A DNA stretch of 20,107 bases from JAGQTE01 sp964648005. Lineage in GTDB: Bacteria > Actinomycetota > Acidimicrobiia > Acidimicrobiales > Acidimicrobilacustridaceae. The notes below the pieces were generated by a model, which had not been told where the DNA came from, made no database searches, and saw only the letters and a program-made list of their open reading frames with translations. This document shows positions 1-7,451 of the stretch, piece by piece (within the stretch, counting starts at the first letter, position 1; every line of letters begins with the position of its first letter). The stretch lies in assembly GCA_964648005.1 (NCBI GenBank), contig CAZYKR010000046.1, positions 1-20,107 of the forward strand. The letters are read 5' to 3'. The position numbers and the translations under genes were made by a program.

Positions 1-561
1 CTCGGCGATGGCCTCGAGCACCCCGGGTGCGGCGGCGGCGGTGTCCACGCCGGCGAAGCGCACGGCCGAGGCGGCGACGGCGTGCTGGCGGCCGACGAAG
101 TAGGTCTGGAAGTCGACCTCCTCGCCGTCGGCGAGGGTGACGTGCGTACGGACCGGGTCGTCGCTCGCCGGCAGCAGCCGCACCGTCAGGCCCCAACGAC
201 GGGTCACCTCGGCCGTCACCTCGTGCAGCGCGGCACCCTCGGACAGGCGTTGCGTGCGGTAGAGGTGGGTGGCGAGGTCGCGATCGCCGAGGCGGAACCA
301 TGTCTGGCCGCCGTAGGCCTCGAGCTCGTCCATCACCCGCCACGACTCGCCGGCCAGACCCCAGCCCAGCTCGGGGTTGATAGCGCCGGCCAGCGTGTAG
401 GTGACGGTGTCGAGATCGGGCGAGACGTGCAGCCCGTGCAGCCGCAGGTCGTCGCCGACGTTGACGACGGCCGTCACCGTGGCGGGGTCGACGACCCGCA
501 CCAGGCCGGCGAGGAACCGGGCGGCACCCACGCCGCCGGCGAGCACGACGATCGGCCCCAC
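1..561 (-). CDS. fbiA: 2-phospho-L-lactate transferase (CofD/FbiA), 3' part beyond window
   Basis: CofD/FbiA joins a phospholactate- or phosphoenolpyruvate-derived guanylyl donor to Fo, giving (dehydro)F420-0, in the cytoplasm. I translated it by hand from a GTG at 561. The 187 visible residues begin MGPIVVLAGGVGAARFLAGL, with the family's N-terminal Gly-rich loop (about residues 8-15). NVGDD follows at 34-38, then SPDLDTVTYTLAG at 47-59 with the metal/phosphate-binding aspartates, GWGLAGES at 66-73 and WFRLGDRDLATH at 88-99. This is highly characteristic of CofD. The family is usually about 310-330 residues, so roughly 40% lies off the left edge. The GTG sits one base after the gmd stop (TGA-C-GTG) and no strong Shine-Dalgarno is seen, so translation is probably coupled to gmd. 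The reading frame is open to base 1. Identity is very likely; only the exact start is open. Confidence 0.93.
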   Translation of the reverse strand, partial: MGPIVVLAGGVGAARFLAGLVRVVDPATVTAVVNVGDDLRLHGLHVSPDLDTVTYTLAGAINPELGWGLAGESWRVMDELEAYGGQTWFRLGDRDLATHLYRTQRLSEGAALHEVTAEVTRRWGLTVRLLPASDDPVRTHVTLADGEEVDFQTYFVGRQHAVAASAVRFAGVDTAAAAPGVLEAIAE

Positions 562-562
562 G

Positions 563-1543
563 TCAGTGCAGGCCCCGCAGGCGGCCGGAGAGCAGGTCGA
601 GGTCGGCGTCGACCATCATGTGCACGAGCTGCTCGAAGCCGACGTCGGGCTTCCATCCCAGCGCCGACCGCGCCTTGGTGCTGTCGCCGACGAGCAGGTC
701 GACCTCGGCCGGCCGGAAGAAGGCCTCGTCGACCACGACGTGGCGCTCCCAGTCGAGCCCGACCCGGTCGAACGCCAGCTGGCAGAACTCGCGCACCGAG
801 TGCGTCTCGTCGGTCGAGATGACGTAGGTGTCGGGCGTATCGAGCTGGAGCATCTGCCACATCGCCTTGACGTAGTCACCGGCGAAGCCCCAGTCGCGCT
901 GGGCCTCGAGGTTGCCGAGCCGCAGCTCGGTCGCCATGCCGAGCTTGATCTGGGCCACGGCGTGGCTGATCTTGCGCGTCACGAACTCGAGACCCCGGCG
1001 CGGGCTCTCGTGGTTGAACAGGATCCCCGAGGACGCGTGGAGGTCGTAGGACTCCCGATAGTTGACGGTGATCCAGTGCCCGTAGACCTTGGCCACGCCG
1101 TACGGCGAGCGGGGGTGGAACGGGGTGCCCTCGCGCTGGGGCACCTCGACGACCTTGCCGAACATCTCCGACGACGAGGCCTGGTAGAAGCGGATGTCGG
1201 GGTCGACGATGCGGATGGCGTCGAGCAGGCGGGTCACGCCGAGTGCCGTGATCTCTCCGGTGAGCACGGGTTGGGCGAACGACGTCTGGACGAACGACTG
1301 CGCCGCCAGGTTGTAGACCTCGTCCGGGCGGTGCGTCCGCAGGACGTCGATCAACGACGCCTCGTCGAGCAGGTCGCCGGGGGCGAGCACGATCCGGTCC
1401 TGGAGGTGGCCGATGCGCTCGAAGTTCACCGTCGACGACCGGCGCACCATGCCGATCACCTCGTAGCCCAGCTCGAGCAGGAATTCCGCCAGGTAAGACC
1501 CGTCCTGGCCGGTCACACCGGTCACCAACGCACGTTTCGCCAT
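563..1543 (-). CDS. gmd: GDP-mannose 4,6-dehydratase
   Basis: This enzyme converts GDP-D-mannose to GDP-4-keto-6-deoxy-D-mannose, the entry point to GDP-D-rhamnose, GDP-fucose and related 6-deoxyhexoses. The 326 residues form an extended short-chain dehydrogenase. The NADP-binding loop TGVTGQDGSYLAE spans 8-20, NLAAQSFV 78-85, the catalytic SSSEMFG 123-129 and the Tyr148-x3-Lys152 pair lies in SPYGVAKVYGHW. NHESPRRG at 177-184 and QRDWGFAGDYV at 215-225 are typical GMD signatures. Length is slightly short of the usual 340-370 but the fold looks complete. The ATG at 1543 has a TAGACC hexamer six bases upstream, suggesting a leaderless message. fbiA follows after one base. The matching reductase (rmd) lies upstream on the same strand, separated by a plus-strand regulator. 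Confidence 0.96.
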   Translation of the reverse strand: MAKRALVTGVTGQDGSYLAEFLLELGYEVIGMVRRSSTVNFERIGHLQDRIVLAPGDLLDEASLIDVLRTHRPDEVYNLAAQSFVQTSFAQPVLTGEITALGVTRLLDAIRIVDPDIRFYQASSSEMFGKVVEVPQREGTPFHPRSPYGVAKVYGHWITVNYRESYDLHASSGILFNHESPRRGLEFVTRKISHAVAQIKLGMATELRLGNLEAQRDWGFAGDYVKAMWQMLQLDTPDTYVISTDETHSVREFCQLAFDRVGLDWERHVVVDEAFFRPAEVDLLVGDSTKARSALGWKPDVGFEQLVHMMVDADLDLLSGRLRGLH

Positions 1544-1549
1544 GGGTGC

Positions 1550-1555
1550 GGTCTA
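1550..1555 (-). promoter_or_regulatory. candidate -10 element of gmd (leaderless type)
   Basis: Read on the minus strand this is TAGACC, six bases before the gmd ATG. It departs from TAnnnT only at the last base. A -10 at this distance would place the transcription start at or next to the ATG. No Shine-Dalgarno is visible. It lies back to back with the candidate element of the XRE gene. Confidence 0.4.
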
Positions 1556-1579
1556 CCCTGTGCGGGTCTCGCTGTCTGC

Positions 1580-1585
1580 TAAGTG
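1580..1585 (+). promoter_or_regulatory. candidate -10 element of the XRE gene
   Basis: TAAGTG lies nine bases before the ATG at 1595 and fits TAnnnT at five of six positions of the loose pattern. If used, transcription would begin within a few bases of that ATG, making the upstream GTG at 1583 unlikely as the start. Confidence 0.3.
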
Positions 1586-1594
1586 GGTTGGCAC

Positions 1595-2092
1595 ATGCCC
1601 GATTTCTCCCAACCAGGGCACGCCGACGCCGAGGTGCCCGAGAACCTGGGCCGGCGCATCGCTGCCCATCGGGCCAAGATCGGGTTCACCCAGCAGGACC
1701 TGGCCGATCGCGTCGGCATCTCGCGTGTGGCGGTGTCGCACCTGGAGTCGGGGCTGTCGGACCCGGGCGAGCGCACGGTGGCCCTGCTCGCCGGGGTGTT
1801 CAAGGTGACGCCGCACGAGCTCGTGGCCGGCACCGGGTATCCCTCGGCCAAGGCGGAGCGCCTGCCGGTCGTCGTGGCCACGTACACCGAGATCGAGCTC
1901 CAGCTGGCGCTGCTCGACAACGACCTGTTGTGGCTCGAGCACGCCCCCGGCGACGTGGGGCGCCAGATCCTCGACGGCTGGCTCCCTCGCCTCGACGCGT
2001 TGCGCGCCGCCGGCGGCGACCGCCACGAGCACCTGCTGGTCGACGAGGCGGCGCAGCGGGTGCGGCGCTGGCGTGACGACCTGGCGCGCTGA
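1595..2092 (+). CDS. XRE-family helix-turn-helix regulator
   Basis: This is a 165-residue DNA-binding protein. Residues about 18-75 form a Cro/C1-type HTH_3 domain: LGRRIAAHRAKIGFTQQDLA, followed by the recognition-helix segment VGISRVAVSHLESG and ERTVALLAGVFKVTPHEL. The remaining ~85 residues are mostly helical and charged (YTEIELQLALLDNDLLWLEH, then a WLPRLDALR segment); I recognise no family for them. An in-frame GTG at 1583 would add four residues, but the ATG at 1595 is preferred because it keeps a possible -10 upstream. The gene is divergent from gmd and convergent with rmd (9-bp gap), so it sits inside a sugar-nucleotide cluster on the opposite strand. Control of gmd/fbiA or of itself is possible but is inference from position only. 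Confidence 0.85.
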   Translation: MPDFSQPGHADAEVPENLGRRIAAHRAKIGFTQQDLADRVGISRVAVSHLESGLSDPGERTVALLAGVFKVTPHELVAGTGYPSAKAERLPVVVATYTEIELQLALLDNDLLWLEHAPGDVGRQILDGWLPRLDALRAAGGDRHEHLLVDEAAQRVRRWRDDLAR

Positions 2093-2101
2093 CGCGCCCG
2101 G

Positions 2102-3019
2102 TCAGGCCGTCGGCGGGCGGACCCCGACGGCCTGCCGCCACTCGTCGAGGATGTCGGCCAGCGTCTGGTTCAGGTCGATGTCGGGTTCCCAGTTGGTGGC
2201 CTTGTGTAGCTTGGTGAAGTCCCCGCGCAGCACGGGCACGTCGACCGGACGCTGCAGGCCCGGGTCCTCTTCGAGACGCATGGGCCGCAGTGCCATCTCG
2301 ACGAGGCGGTCGGCGAGCTCGCTGATGGCGATGTCGCGCCCGCTGCACACGTTGTAGGCCTCGCCGGGCTCGCCGTGCTCGACGAGCAACCGGTAGGCCC
2401 GAGCCACGTCGCGCACGTCGGTGAAGTCGCGTCGTGGGGTGAGGTTCCCGACCGGCACGACCTCGCGGCCTTCCAACTCGTTGAGGGCGATCCGCTCGGC
2501 GAGGGCCGGGGCGACGAACCGGTTGGTCTGCCCGGGGCCGAGGTGGTTGAAGGCGCGCACCCGGATGACTTCGAGCCGGTAGCCCTGCCACGCCTGCAGT
2601 CCGAGGTAGTCGGCAGCGATCTTCGAGGCGGCGTACGGGCTCACGGGCCGCAGTGGCGCATCCTCGCGCAACGGCAGCTCCGCCAGCTGCACGCGACCGA
2701 ACACATCGGCTGACGAGATCACGAGCACCCGGCCGACGCCGCCGTGCACGCACGCCTGCAGCACGTTGAGCGTCCCCTCGGCGTTCGCCCGGAAGGTGTC
2801 GAGCGGTGCGGACCACGACCCGCCGACGTCGGACTGGCCGCCGAGGTGGTACACCGCCTCGGGCCGCACGTCGCGCACCAATCGTGCGAAGCCGTCGGCA
2901 TCGAGGAGGTTGGGGCCGTCGGTGCGGTCGACCGACACGACCTCATCACCCATGGCCTCCAGGTGGCGACGCAGGTGCTTGCCGACGAAACCGGCGCCCC
3001 CGGTCACGAGTGCTCGCAT
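2102..3019 (-). CDS. rmd: GDP-4-keto-6-deoxy-D-mannose reductase (GDP-D-rhamnose forming)
   Basis: This is a 305-residue extended short-chain dehydrogenase that would reduce the GMD product at C4. The nucleotide-binding loop TGGAGFVGKHL is at 6-16, HLGGQSDVGGSW at 58-69, and the catalytic SSADVFG at 102-108 with Tyr129 and Lys133 in SPYAASK. RAFNHLGPGQTNRFV from residue 155 is characteristic of RMD/Tyv-like reductases. With gmd nearby, GDP-D-rhamnose is the most likely product. GDP-fucose synthase (fcl) is less likely because the RAFNHxGPGQ motif fits RMD better. It could also be a related 6-deoxy-sugar reductase, so substrate identity is inferred. It lies 24 bp downstream of the GT4 gene on the same strand, with its own TACCGT element in that gap, six bases from the ATG. 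Confidence 0.87.
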   Translation of the reverse strand: MRALVTGGAGFVGKHLRRHLEAMGDEVVSVDRTDGPNLLDADGFARLVRDVRPEAVYHLGGQSDVGGSWSAPLDTFRANAEGTLNVLQACVHGGVGRVLVISSADVFGRVQLAELPLREDAPLRPVSPYAASKIAADYLGLQAWQGYRLEVIRVRAFNHLGPGQTNRFVAPALAERIALNELEGREVVPVGNLTPRRDFTDVRDVARAYRLLVEHGEPGEAYNVCSGRDIAISELADRLVEMALRPMRLEEDPGLQRPVDVPVLRGDFTKLHKATNWEPDIDLNQTLADILDEWRQAVGVRPPTA

Positions 3020-3025
3020 CCGGCC

Positions 3026-3031
3026 ACGGTA
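3026..3031 (-). promoter_or_regulatory. candidate -10 element of rmd (leaderless type)
   Basis: Minus-strand TACCGT matches TAnnnT exactly and ends six bases before the rmd ATG, inside the 24-bp gap after the GT4 stop codon. This suggests rmd can be transcribed independently of the GT4 gene with little or no leader. Confidence 0.5.
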
Positions 3032-3043
3032 TCGCGGCCGGGC

Positions 3044-4156
3044 TCAGCCGTCTGCCGCCCGACGGTACAGCGCCACCAGCCCCTCGACCGTGGTCGCCCA
3101 CGGGTGTGACGCAACCCGCGCGCCGCCGCGCGCTACGAGGTCGCGGCGCAGGGCGTCATCCTCGAGGACCTGCATCAGGGCGCCGGCGAGGGCCTCGGGG
3201 TCAGCCACGGGCACCACCACGGCCGCGTCGCCGACGGTCTCGGGGATGGCGCCGGCGGCGGTGGTCACGACCGGGATGCCCGCCGACATCGCCTCGAGCG
3301 GTGGGAGGCCGAACCCCTCGTAGACCGACGGGTAGGCGAAGGCCGTGGCGCCGCGCAGCAGCGCGGCGCGCTCGGTGGCGTCGACCCAGCCGATCCGTCG
3401 CACCCGGTCGCGGTGACGAGCCCGCCGCAAGGCCTCGGTGAGCGCCTCGGCACCCCACCCGTCGGGCCCCGCCAGCACCAGCCGGACGTCGGGATCCGCG
3501 TCGGCGACGAGCTCGAAGGCCGCGACCAGGCCAGGGAGGTCCTTGCGCGGCTCCACCGTGCCGAGCGCGAGCACGTAGCGGTCGCCGCCGACGAGGCGGG
3601 CGCGGATGGTCGGGCCCTGCGCCGGGTCGAGCGGCGCCGGCGCCACGCCGTTGGGGATGGCGACGACCCGCGCTTCGGGCGCGCCCAGCAGCGACACGCA
3701 CTCATCGGCCACGAACTGCGACACGGCGTGGACCCAGGCGCCGGCGGCGATGGCGCGTCGCAGCAAGGTCGGGTACTCGAGGGTGTCGGCGGTGCAGAGC
3801 TCGGGGAACCGGATGCAGGTGAGGTCGTGCACCGTGACGACGCGCGCCGCCCGAGCCGGCGGGACGACGAAGTTGGTGCCATGGAGCACGTCGGGGCGGC
3901 CGAGCGCCCCGTCGAGGCGCGGCACGTCGCTCCGGAGCCACGCGGCGCGCAGCGGGCGCGCCGGGAGGGCGCGGTCGAGGTGGCGGACGCCGGGCGGCAG
4001 CAGGGGAGCGAGCGCGTGACGGCCGCGCCAGGTCAGGGCGAACGCAGCGACCTCGAGGTCATCCCGCCCGGCCACACCGTCGAGGACCGCCCGCGCGAAG
4101 GCGCCGACCCCGGTCGGTCGACCGAGCAACGGGGTGGCGTCGACGGCGAGGCGCAC
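3044..4156 (-). CDS. GT4-family glycosyltransferase (mannosyl/rhamnosyltransferase-like)
   Basis: This is a 370-residue retaining GT-B enzyme of family GT4, probably acting at the cytoplasmic face of the membrane with a nucleotide-activated sugar. The N-terminal half starts MRLAVDATPLLGRPTGVGAF, carrying the glycine loop used for acceptor/donor binding. VVTVHDLTCIRFPEL lies at 106-120. The C-terminal half has LALGTVEPRKDL at 196-207 and LVLAGPDGWG at 226-235. The donor-binding EX7E motif is E280-GFGLPPL-E288 in YPSVYEGFGLPPLEAMSAGIPVV. The start is a GTG with TAGACA seven bases upstream. Position ahead of rmd and gmd suggests a GDP-rhamnose or GDP-mannose donor, but the sequence alone does not fix the sugar or acceptor. 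Confidence 0.9.
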   Translation of the reverse strand: MRLAVDATPLLGRPTGVGAFARAVLDGVAGRDDLEVAAFALTWRGRHALAPLLPPGVRHLDRALPARPLRAAWLRSDVPRLDGALGRPDVLHGTNFVVPPARAARVVTVHDLTCIRFPELCTADTLEYPTLLRRAIAAGAWVHAVSQFVADECVSLLGAPEARVVAIPNGVAPAPLDPAQGPTIRARLVGGDRYVLALGTVEPRKDLPGLVAAFELVADADPDVRLVLAGPDGWGAEALTEALRRARHRDRVRRIGWVDATERAALLRGATAFAYPSVYEGFGLPPLEAMSAGIPVVTTAAGAIPETVGDAAVVVPVADPEALAGALMQVLEDDALRRDLVARGGARVASHPWATTVEGLVALYRRAADG

Positions 4157-4163
4157 GGCGCCC

Positions 4164-4169
4164 TGTCTA
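4164..4169 (-). promoter_or_regulatory. candidate -10 element of the GT4 gene
   Basis: Minus-strand TAGACA lies seven bases before the GTG at 4156. The terminal A instead of T makes it weaker than the other copies of this pattern. It shares a 76-bp divergent region with the element of the large glycosyltransferase gene. Confidence 0.35.
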
Positions 4170-4217
4170 GCCGCAGGAACGGCGGTGGGGGTGCGTGGTC
4201 GCGCGGATGTGCCCGAC

Positions 4218-4223
4218 TACCGT
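4218..4223 (+). promoter_or_regulatory. candidate -10 element of the large GT2 gene
   Basis: TACCGT matches TAnnnT exactly and lies nine bases before the GTG at 4233. It argues against the longest open frame, which starts upstream of this element at 4134 inside the divergent GT4 gene. Confidence 0.45.
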
Positions 4224-4232
4224 TGCCCCTTC

Positions 4233-7200
4233 GTGGACGACGCCGCTCCGGAGCCTCCCGCCGCCCCTGTGACGGCCGACACGGCGACCGCGCCCACGCG
4301 TCCGGAGGTCGTCGAAGAGGAGATCGCACCGCCGGTCGTCGTCGTCATGGTGGCGCGCGATCCGGGCGCCTGGTTCGACGACGCCCTGGCCAGCGTGGTC
4401 GGGCAGAGCTATCCGTCGTGCACCCTGCTGGTGGTGGACGCCGCCTCGACGTTGCCGCTCGACGACCGCGTCGCACTCGGCGCCCCCGGGGCGCACGTGC
4501 TGCGCCTCGACGAGGCATCCGGCTTCGCCGCCGCGGCCAACGCCGGCGCCGAGGCCGTGCAGGGCGCGGCGTTCTTGGTGTTCTGCCACGACGACGTGCG
4601 CTTCGAACCCGATGTGGTGCAGCAGCTCGTCGAGGAGTCCTTCCGGTCCAACGCCGCCATCGTCGGCCCCAAGCTCGTGGCGTGGCGCCACGCCGATCGG
4701 CTGCTCGCGGTCGGGATGGGCGCCGACAAGGTGGCCTTCCCGGCGCCGATGGTCGAGCACCTCGAGCTCGATCAGGAGCAGCACGACGCCGTCGACGACG
4801 TCTTCTTCGTGCCGACAGCGGCGATGCTGGTTCGGGCCGACCTGTTCCAGGCCGTCGGCGGCTTCGACCCTGCCTTCGGCGGCACCGGTGCCGACCTCGA
4901 GCTGTGCTGGCGGGCGCACGTGGCCGGCGCCCGCGTCCTGGTGGCACCGATCGCCCGCGTGGCCCACTACGAAGCACGGACCGAGCGGGCCGCCGGCGGC
5001 ACCGTCGATCCCGTACGGGAACGCACCGCAGCGCAGGTGCGCGCCGTCGGCGTGGCGTACGGGCGCTGGCATCGGCTGCGGGTGCGCCCGCAGCTCAGCC
5101 TGCTGCTGCTGGCCGAGCTCGTCGTCAGCCTCGTGACCGCGCGCTTCGCGCACGCCTCGTCGCTGGCCGGCGGGTGGCGCGCAGGGCGCCGGTCGCTCAA
5201 GGACCGCAAGCAACGTCGCCAGCTCGTCGAGCGCATCCGCAAGGTGCCCGACCGCGATGTCCGACACCTGCAGGTGCGCGGCTTCGCCCGGCTGCGCGGC
5301 GAGGTCCTCGGCCGGCGCGCCGACGACCGCGATGCCCTGGCGGCAGCGAGCTCGGGGGAGGTCATCGCCTCCGCGCGCGGCGGATCGGCGGTGACCGCCT
5401 GGGTGCTCGCCATCGCCTTCCTCGTCCTCGGATCGCGCGCCTGGCTCACCGACACCATCCCCGTCGTGGGGGAGTTCGTGCGGTTCCCGGGTGACCCGGC
5501 GACCCTGTTCGAAGCGTGGATCTCGCGCTACCGCGAGGTCGGCGTGGGCACGGTCGGGCCGTCGCCGACGGCGAACGGCGCCCTGGCGGCGGCGTCCGCG
5601 CTCACGCTCGGGAGCACGAGCGTGCTGCGCCAGGTCCTGATCCTGGCGACGCTGCCGGTCGGGGCGATCGGCATGTGGCGCCTGTGCCGACCGGTGGGCT
5701 CCCGGCGCGCCCGCGTGGTGGGCCTGTTCGCCTATCTGGCGACGCCAGTGCTGGTCAACGCCATGGCGTGGGGTCGCTGGGGCGCGCTCGTGGTCTACGC
5801 CCTGGCGCCGTGGATCATCGCCATCCTCGCCCGGGCGTCGCGTGCGGCGCCGTTCGGCGTCGTGGGCGGTGAGCGCGGTCCCGGCGTGCCGGACCGTCCC
5901 CTGGGGCACCACATCATCGGGCTCGGCATCGTGACGGCGTTGGCGGCGTTGCTGGCGCCGGTGGCGATCCTGGTCGTGGCCGGGATGGGCGTGGCGTTGG
6001 CACTCGGCGGGCTGCTCGGTGGTCGCGCCGCGGGATGGTGGCGCCTGCCCGTCACGGCCGTCGGCGCCGCGCTCGTCGCCGGCGTCCTGTTGGGGCCCTG
6101 GACCGTCGGTTTCGTGCAGCGCCCGCTCGAGCAGCTGGCCGGTGCGTCGTCGCTCGCCGGCGGTGGTGCACCGGGCACAGCCGTCGACCTCGCTGCCCTC
6201 GTGCGCTTCGACACCGGTCCGGTCGAGGTCGGCATCGCCGGGTACGGACTGCTCGCCGCGGCCTCGCTGGCGCTGCTCATCGGCAAGGGTTGGCGGCTGG
6301 TGTGGGCGGTGCGGTGCTGGACGCTGGCGTTGGCGGCGTGGGCGGTCGTGTGGGTGGCGGCGCAGGGATGGATCACCCCGTTCCCGGCGCCGGAGCTGCC
6401 GCTGGCGGTGGCGGCGGCGGCGCTGGCGTTCGCCACCGCCCTCGGCATGGCGGCGTTCGAGGTCGACCTGCCCGACTACCACTTCGGCTGGCGCCAGGTC
6501 GTGGCGGTCGTCGCCGGCGCGGGGTTCTTCGTGTTCCTGCTGCCGGCGCTGGCAGCGACGATCGACGGCGGTTGGCGACTGCCTACCAGCGACTTCGCCG
6601 CCACCGTCGACCAGCTCGACGAGCGCACCGATGGGCCGTTCCGCGTGCTGTGGGTGGGTGACCCTGCCGTGCTGCCGCTCAACGGCTGGACGGTGCCGGG
6701 GACCGAGGCCGTCCCCGTGGCCTTCGGTGTCTCCTATGACGGGCCCCCGTCGGTGGAGGACCTCTACGCCCGGGCGGGCACGGGCACCGACCTGCTGGCC
6801 GACGCCCTCGCCGAGGCGCTCGCCGGCGACTCCAGCCGTCTCGGCGCCGCGCTCGGCCCGATGGGCATCCGCTACGTGGTGGTGCCGGACCGGCGGGGCC
6901 CTGCGCCCGGCGTCGGTGACGCCGAAGCCCCACGGCCGGAGGTGCTCGGGGCGCTCGACGACCAGCTCGACCTGGCACGCGTCGAGGGCAACCCGGCGCT
7001 GGTCGTGTATCAGAACGCCGAGTGGTCGCCCGTGCGCGCCCTGCTGGACGCCGAGGCCGACGGGGCGCGGATCCCGCCGGACGCGGCAACAGCGCTGCGG
7101 TTCCGCGACGGTTACGGCCAGTTCAGTGGCAGCATCGACGAGCCCGCCACGGTGTACCTGGCGGCGGACGCCGACCCCGGCTGGACGCTCGACGTTGACG

Positions 7201-7451
7201 GCGCCACGGCCGAGCAGACCACGGTGCAGGGTTGGTCGATGTTGCTGCGCCCGTCCACGACCGGCGACGCCACCTTGCGCTACACGACGCCGCCCGCCTC
7301 CATCGCCGGGTTGGTGGCACAGGTCGTGGCCTGGGCGTTGGCCATCGTGATCCTGCTGCGCATCCGGGTCGTGGTCGACGAGCGTCGCCGTCGTGCCCGG
7401 ACGCCCGAAGAGGAGCTCGCCGACCTGGACGCGGCGGAGGTGGATGCATGA
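4233..7451 (+). CDS. GT2 glycosyltransferase fused to a large polytopic membrane and extracytoplasmic domain
   Basis: This is a 1072-residue bipartite protein. After ~34 Pro/Thr/Glu-rich residues, a GT-A domain of family GT2 runs to about 270. It has VVVVMVARDPGAWFDDAL, the metal-binding CHDDV at 118-122, GFAAAANAGAE, GGFDPAFGGTGADLELCWR ending at 227, and VAHYEA. A hydrophobic stretch near 286-305 and a basic linker lead to a run of about ten membrane segments from ~385 to ~775. An apparent extracytoplasmic domain (~775-1020) and a last membrane helix near 1025-1047 follow. Similar large GT2 proteins occur in actinobacteria beside a DUF5719 gene, exactly as here. Substrate and acceptor are unknown; a cell-envelope glycan role is inferred. 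The stop overlaps the next start as ATGA. GTG 4233 is chosen over 4134 because the extra 33 residues would read through the divergent promoter region. Confidence 0.85.
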   Translation: MDDAAPEPPAAPVTADTATAPTRPEVVEEEIAPPVVVVMVARDPGAWFDDALASVVGQSYPSCTLLVVDAASTLPLDDRVALGAPGAHVLRLDEASGFAAAANAGAEAVQGAAFLVFCHDDVRFEPDVVQQLVEESFRSNAAIVGPKLVAWRHADRLLAVGMGADKVAFPAPMVEHLELDQEQHDAVDDVFFVPTAAMLVRADLFQAVGGFDPAFGGTGADLELCWRAHVAGARVLVAPIARVAHYEARTERAAGGTVDPVRERTAAQVRAVGVAYGRWHRLRVRPQLSLLLLAELVVSLVTARFAHASSLAGGWRAGRRSLKDRKQRRQLVERIRKVPDRDVRHLQVRGFARLRGEVLGRRADDRDALAAASSGEVIASARGGSAVTAWVLAIAFLVLGSRAWLTDTIPVVGEFVRFPGDPATLFEAWISRYREVGVGTVGPSPTANGALAAASALTLGSTSVLRQVLILATLPVGAIGMWRLCRPVGSRRARVVGLFAYLATPVLVNAMAWGRWGALVVYALAPWIIAILARASRAAPFGVVGGERGPGVPDRPLGHHIIGLGIVTALAALLAPVAILVVAGMGVALALGGLLGGRAAGWWRLPVTAVGAALVAGVLLGPWTVGFVQRPLEQLAGASSLAGGGAPGTAVDLAALVRFDTGPVEVGIAGYGLLAAASLALLIGKGWRLVWAVRCWTLALAAWAVVWVAAQGWITPFPAPELPLAVAAAALAFATALGMAAFEVDLPDYHFGWRQVVAVVAGAGFFVFLLPALAATIDGGWRLPTSDFAATVDQLDERTDGPFRVLWVGDPAVLPLNGWTVPGTEAVPVAFGVSYDGPPSVEDLYARAGTGTDLLADALAEALAGDSSRLGAALGPMGIRYVVVPDRRGPAPGVGDAEAPRPEVLGALDDQLDLARVEGNPALVVYQNAEWSPVRALLDAEADGARIPPDAATALRFRDGYGQFSGSIDEPATVYLAADADPGWTLDVDGATAEQTTVQGWSMLLRPSTTGDATLRYTTPPASIAGLVAQVVAWALAIVILLRIRVVVDERRRRARTPEEELADLDAAEVDA

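Noticed and set aside
4134..4232. N-terminal extension of the large GT2 protein from GTG 4134
   Set aside because: It would overlap the divergent GT4 gene and read across both candidate promoters. The encoded 33 residues look like non-coding sequence.
4167..6482. 771-codon open frame on the minus strand opposite the large GT2 gene
   Set aside because: Composition is His/Arg/Asp/Gly-rich low-quality sequence with no recognisable domain. The opposite strand encodes a clear glycosyltransferase. It is a GC-skew shadow.
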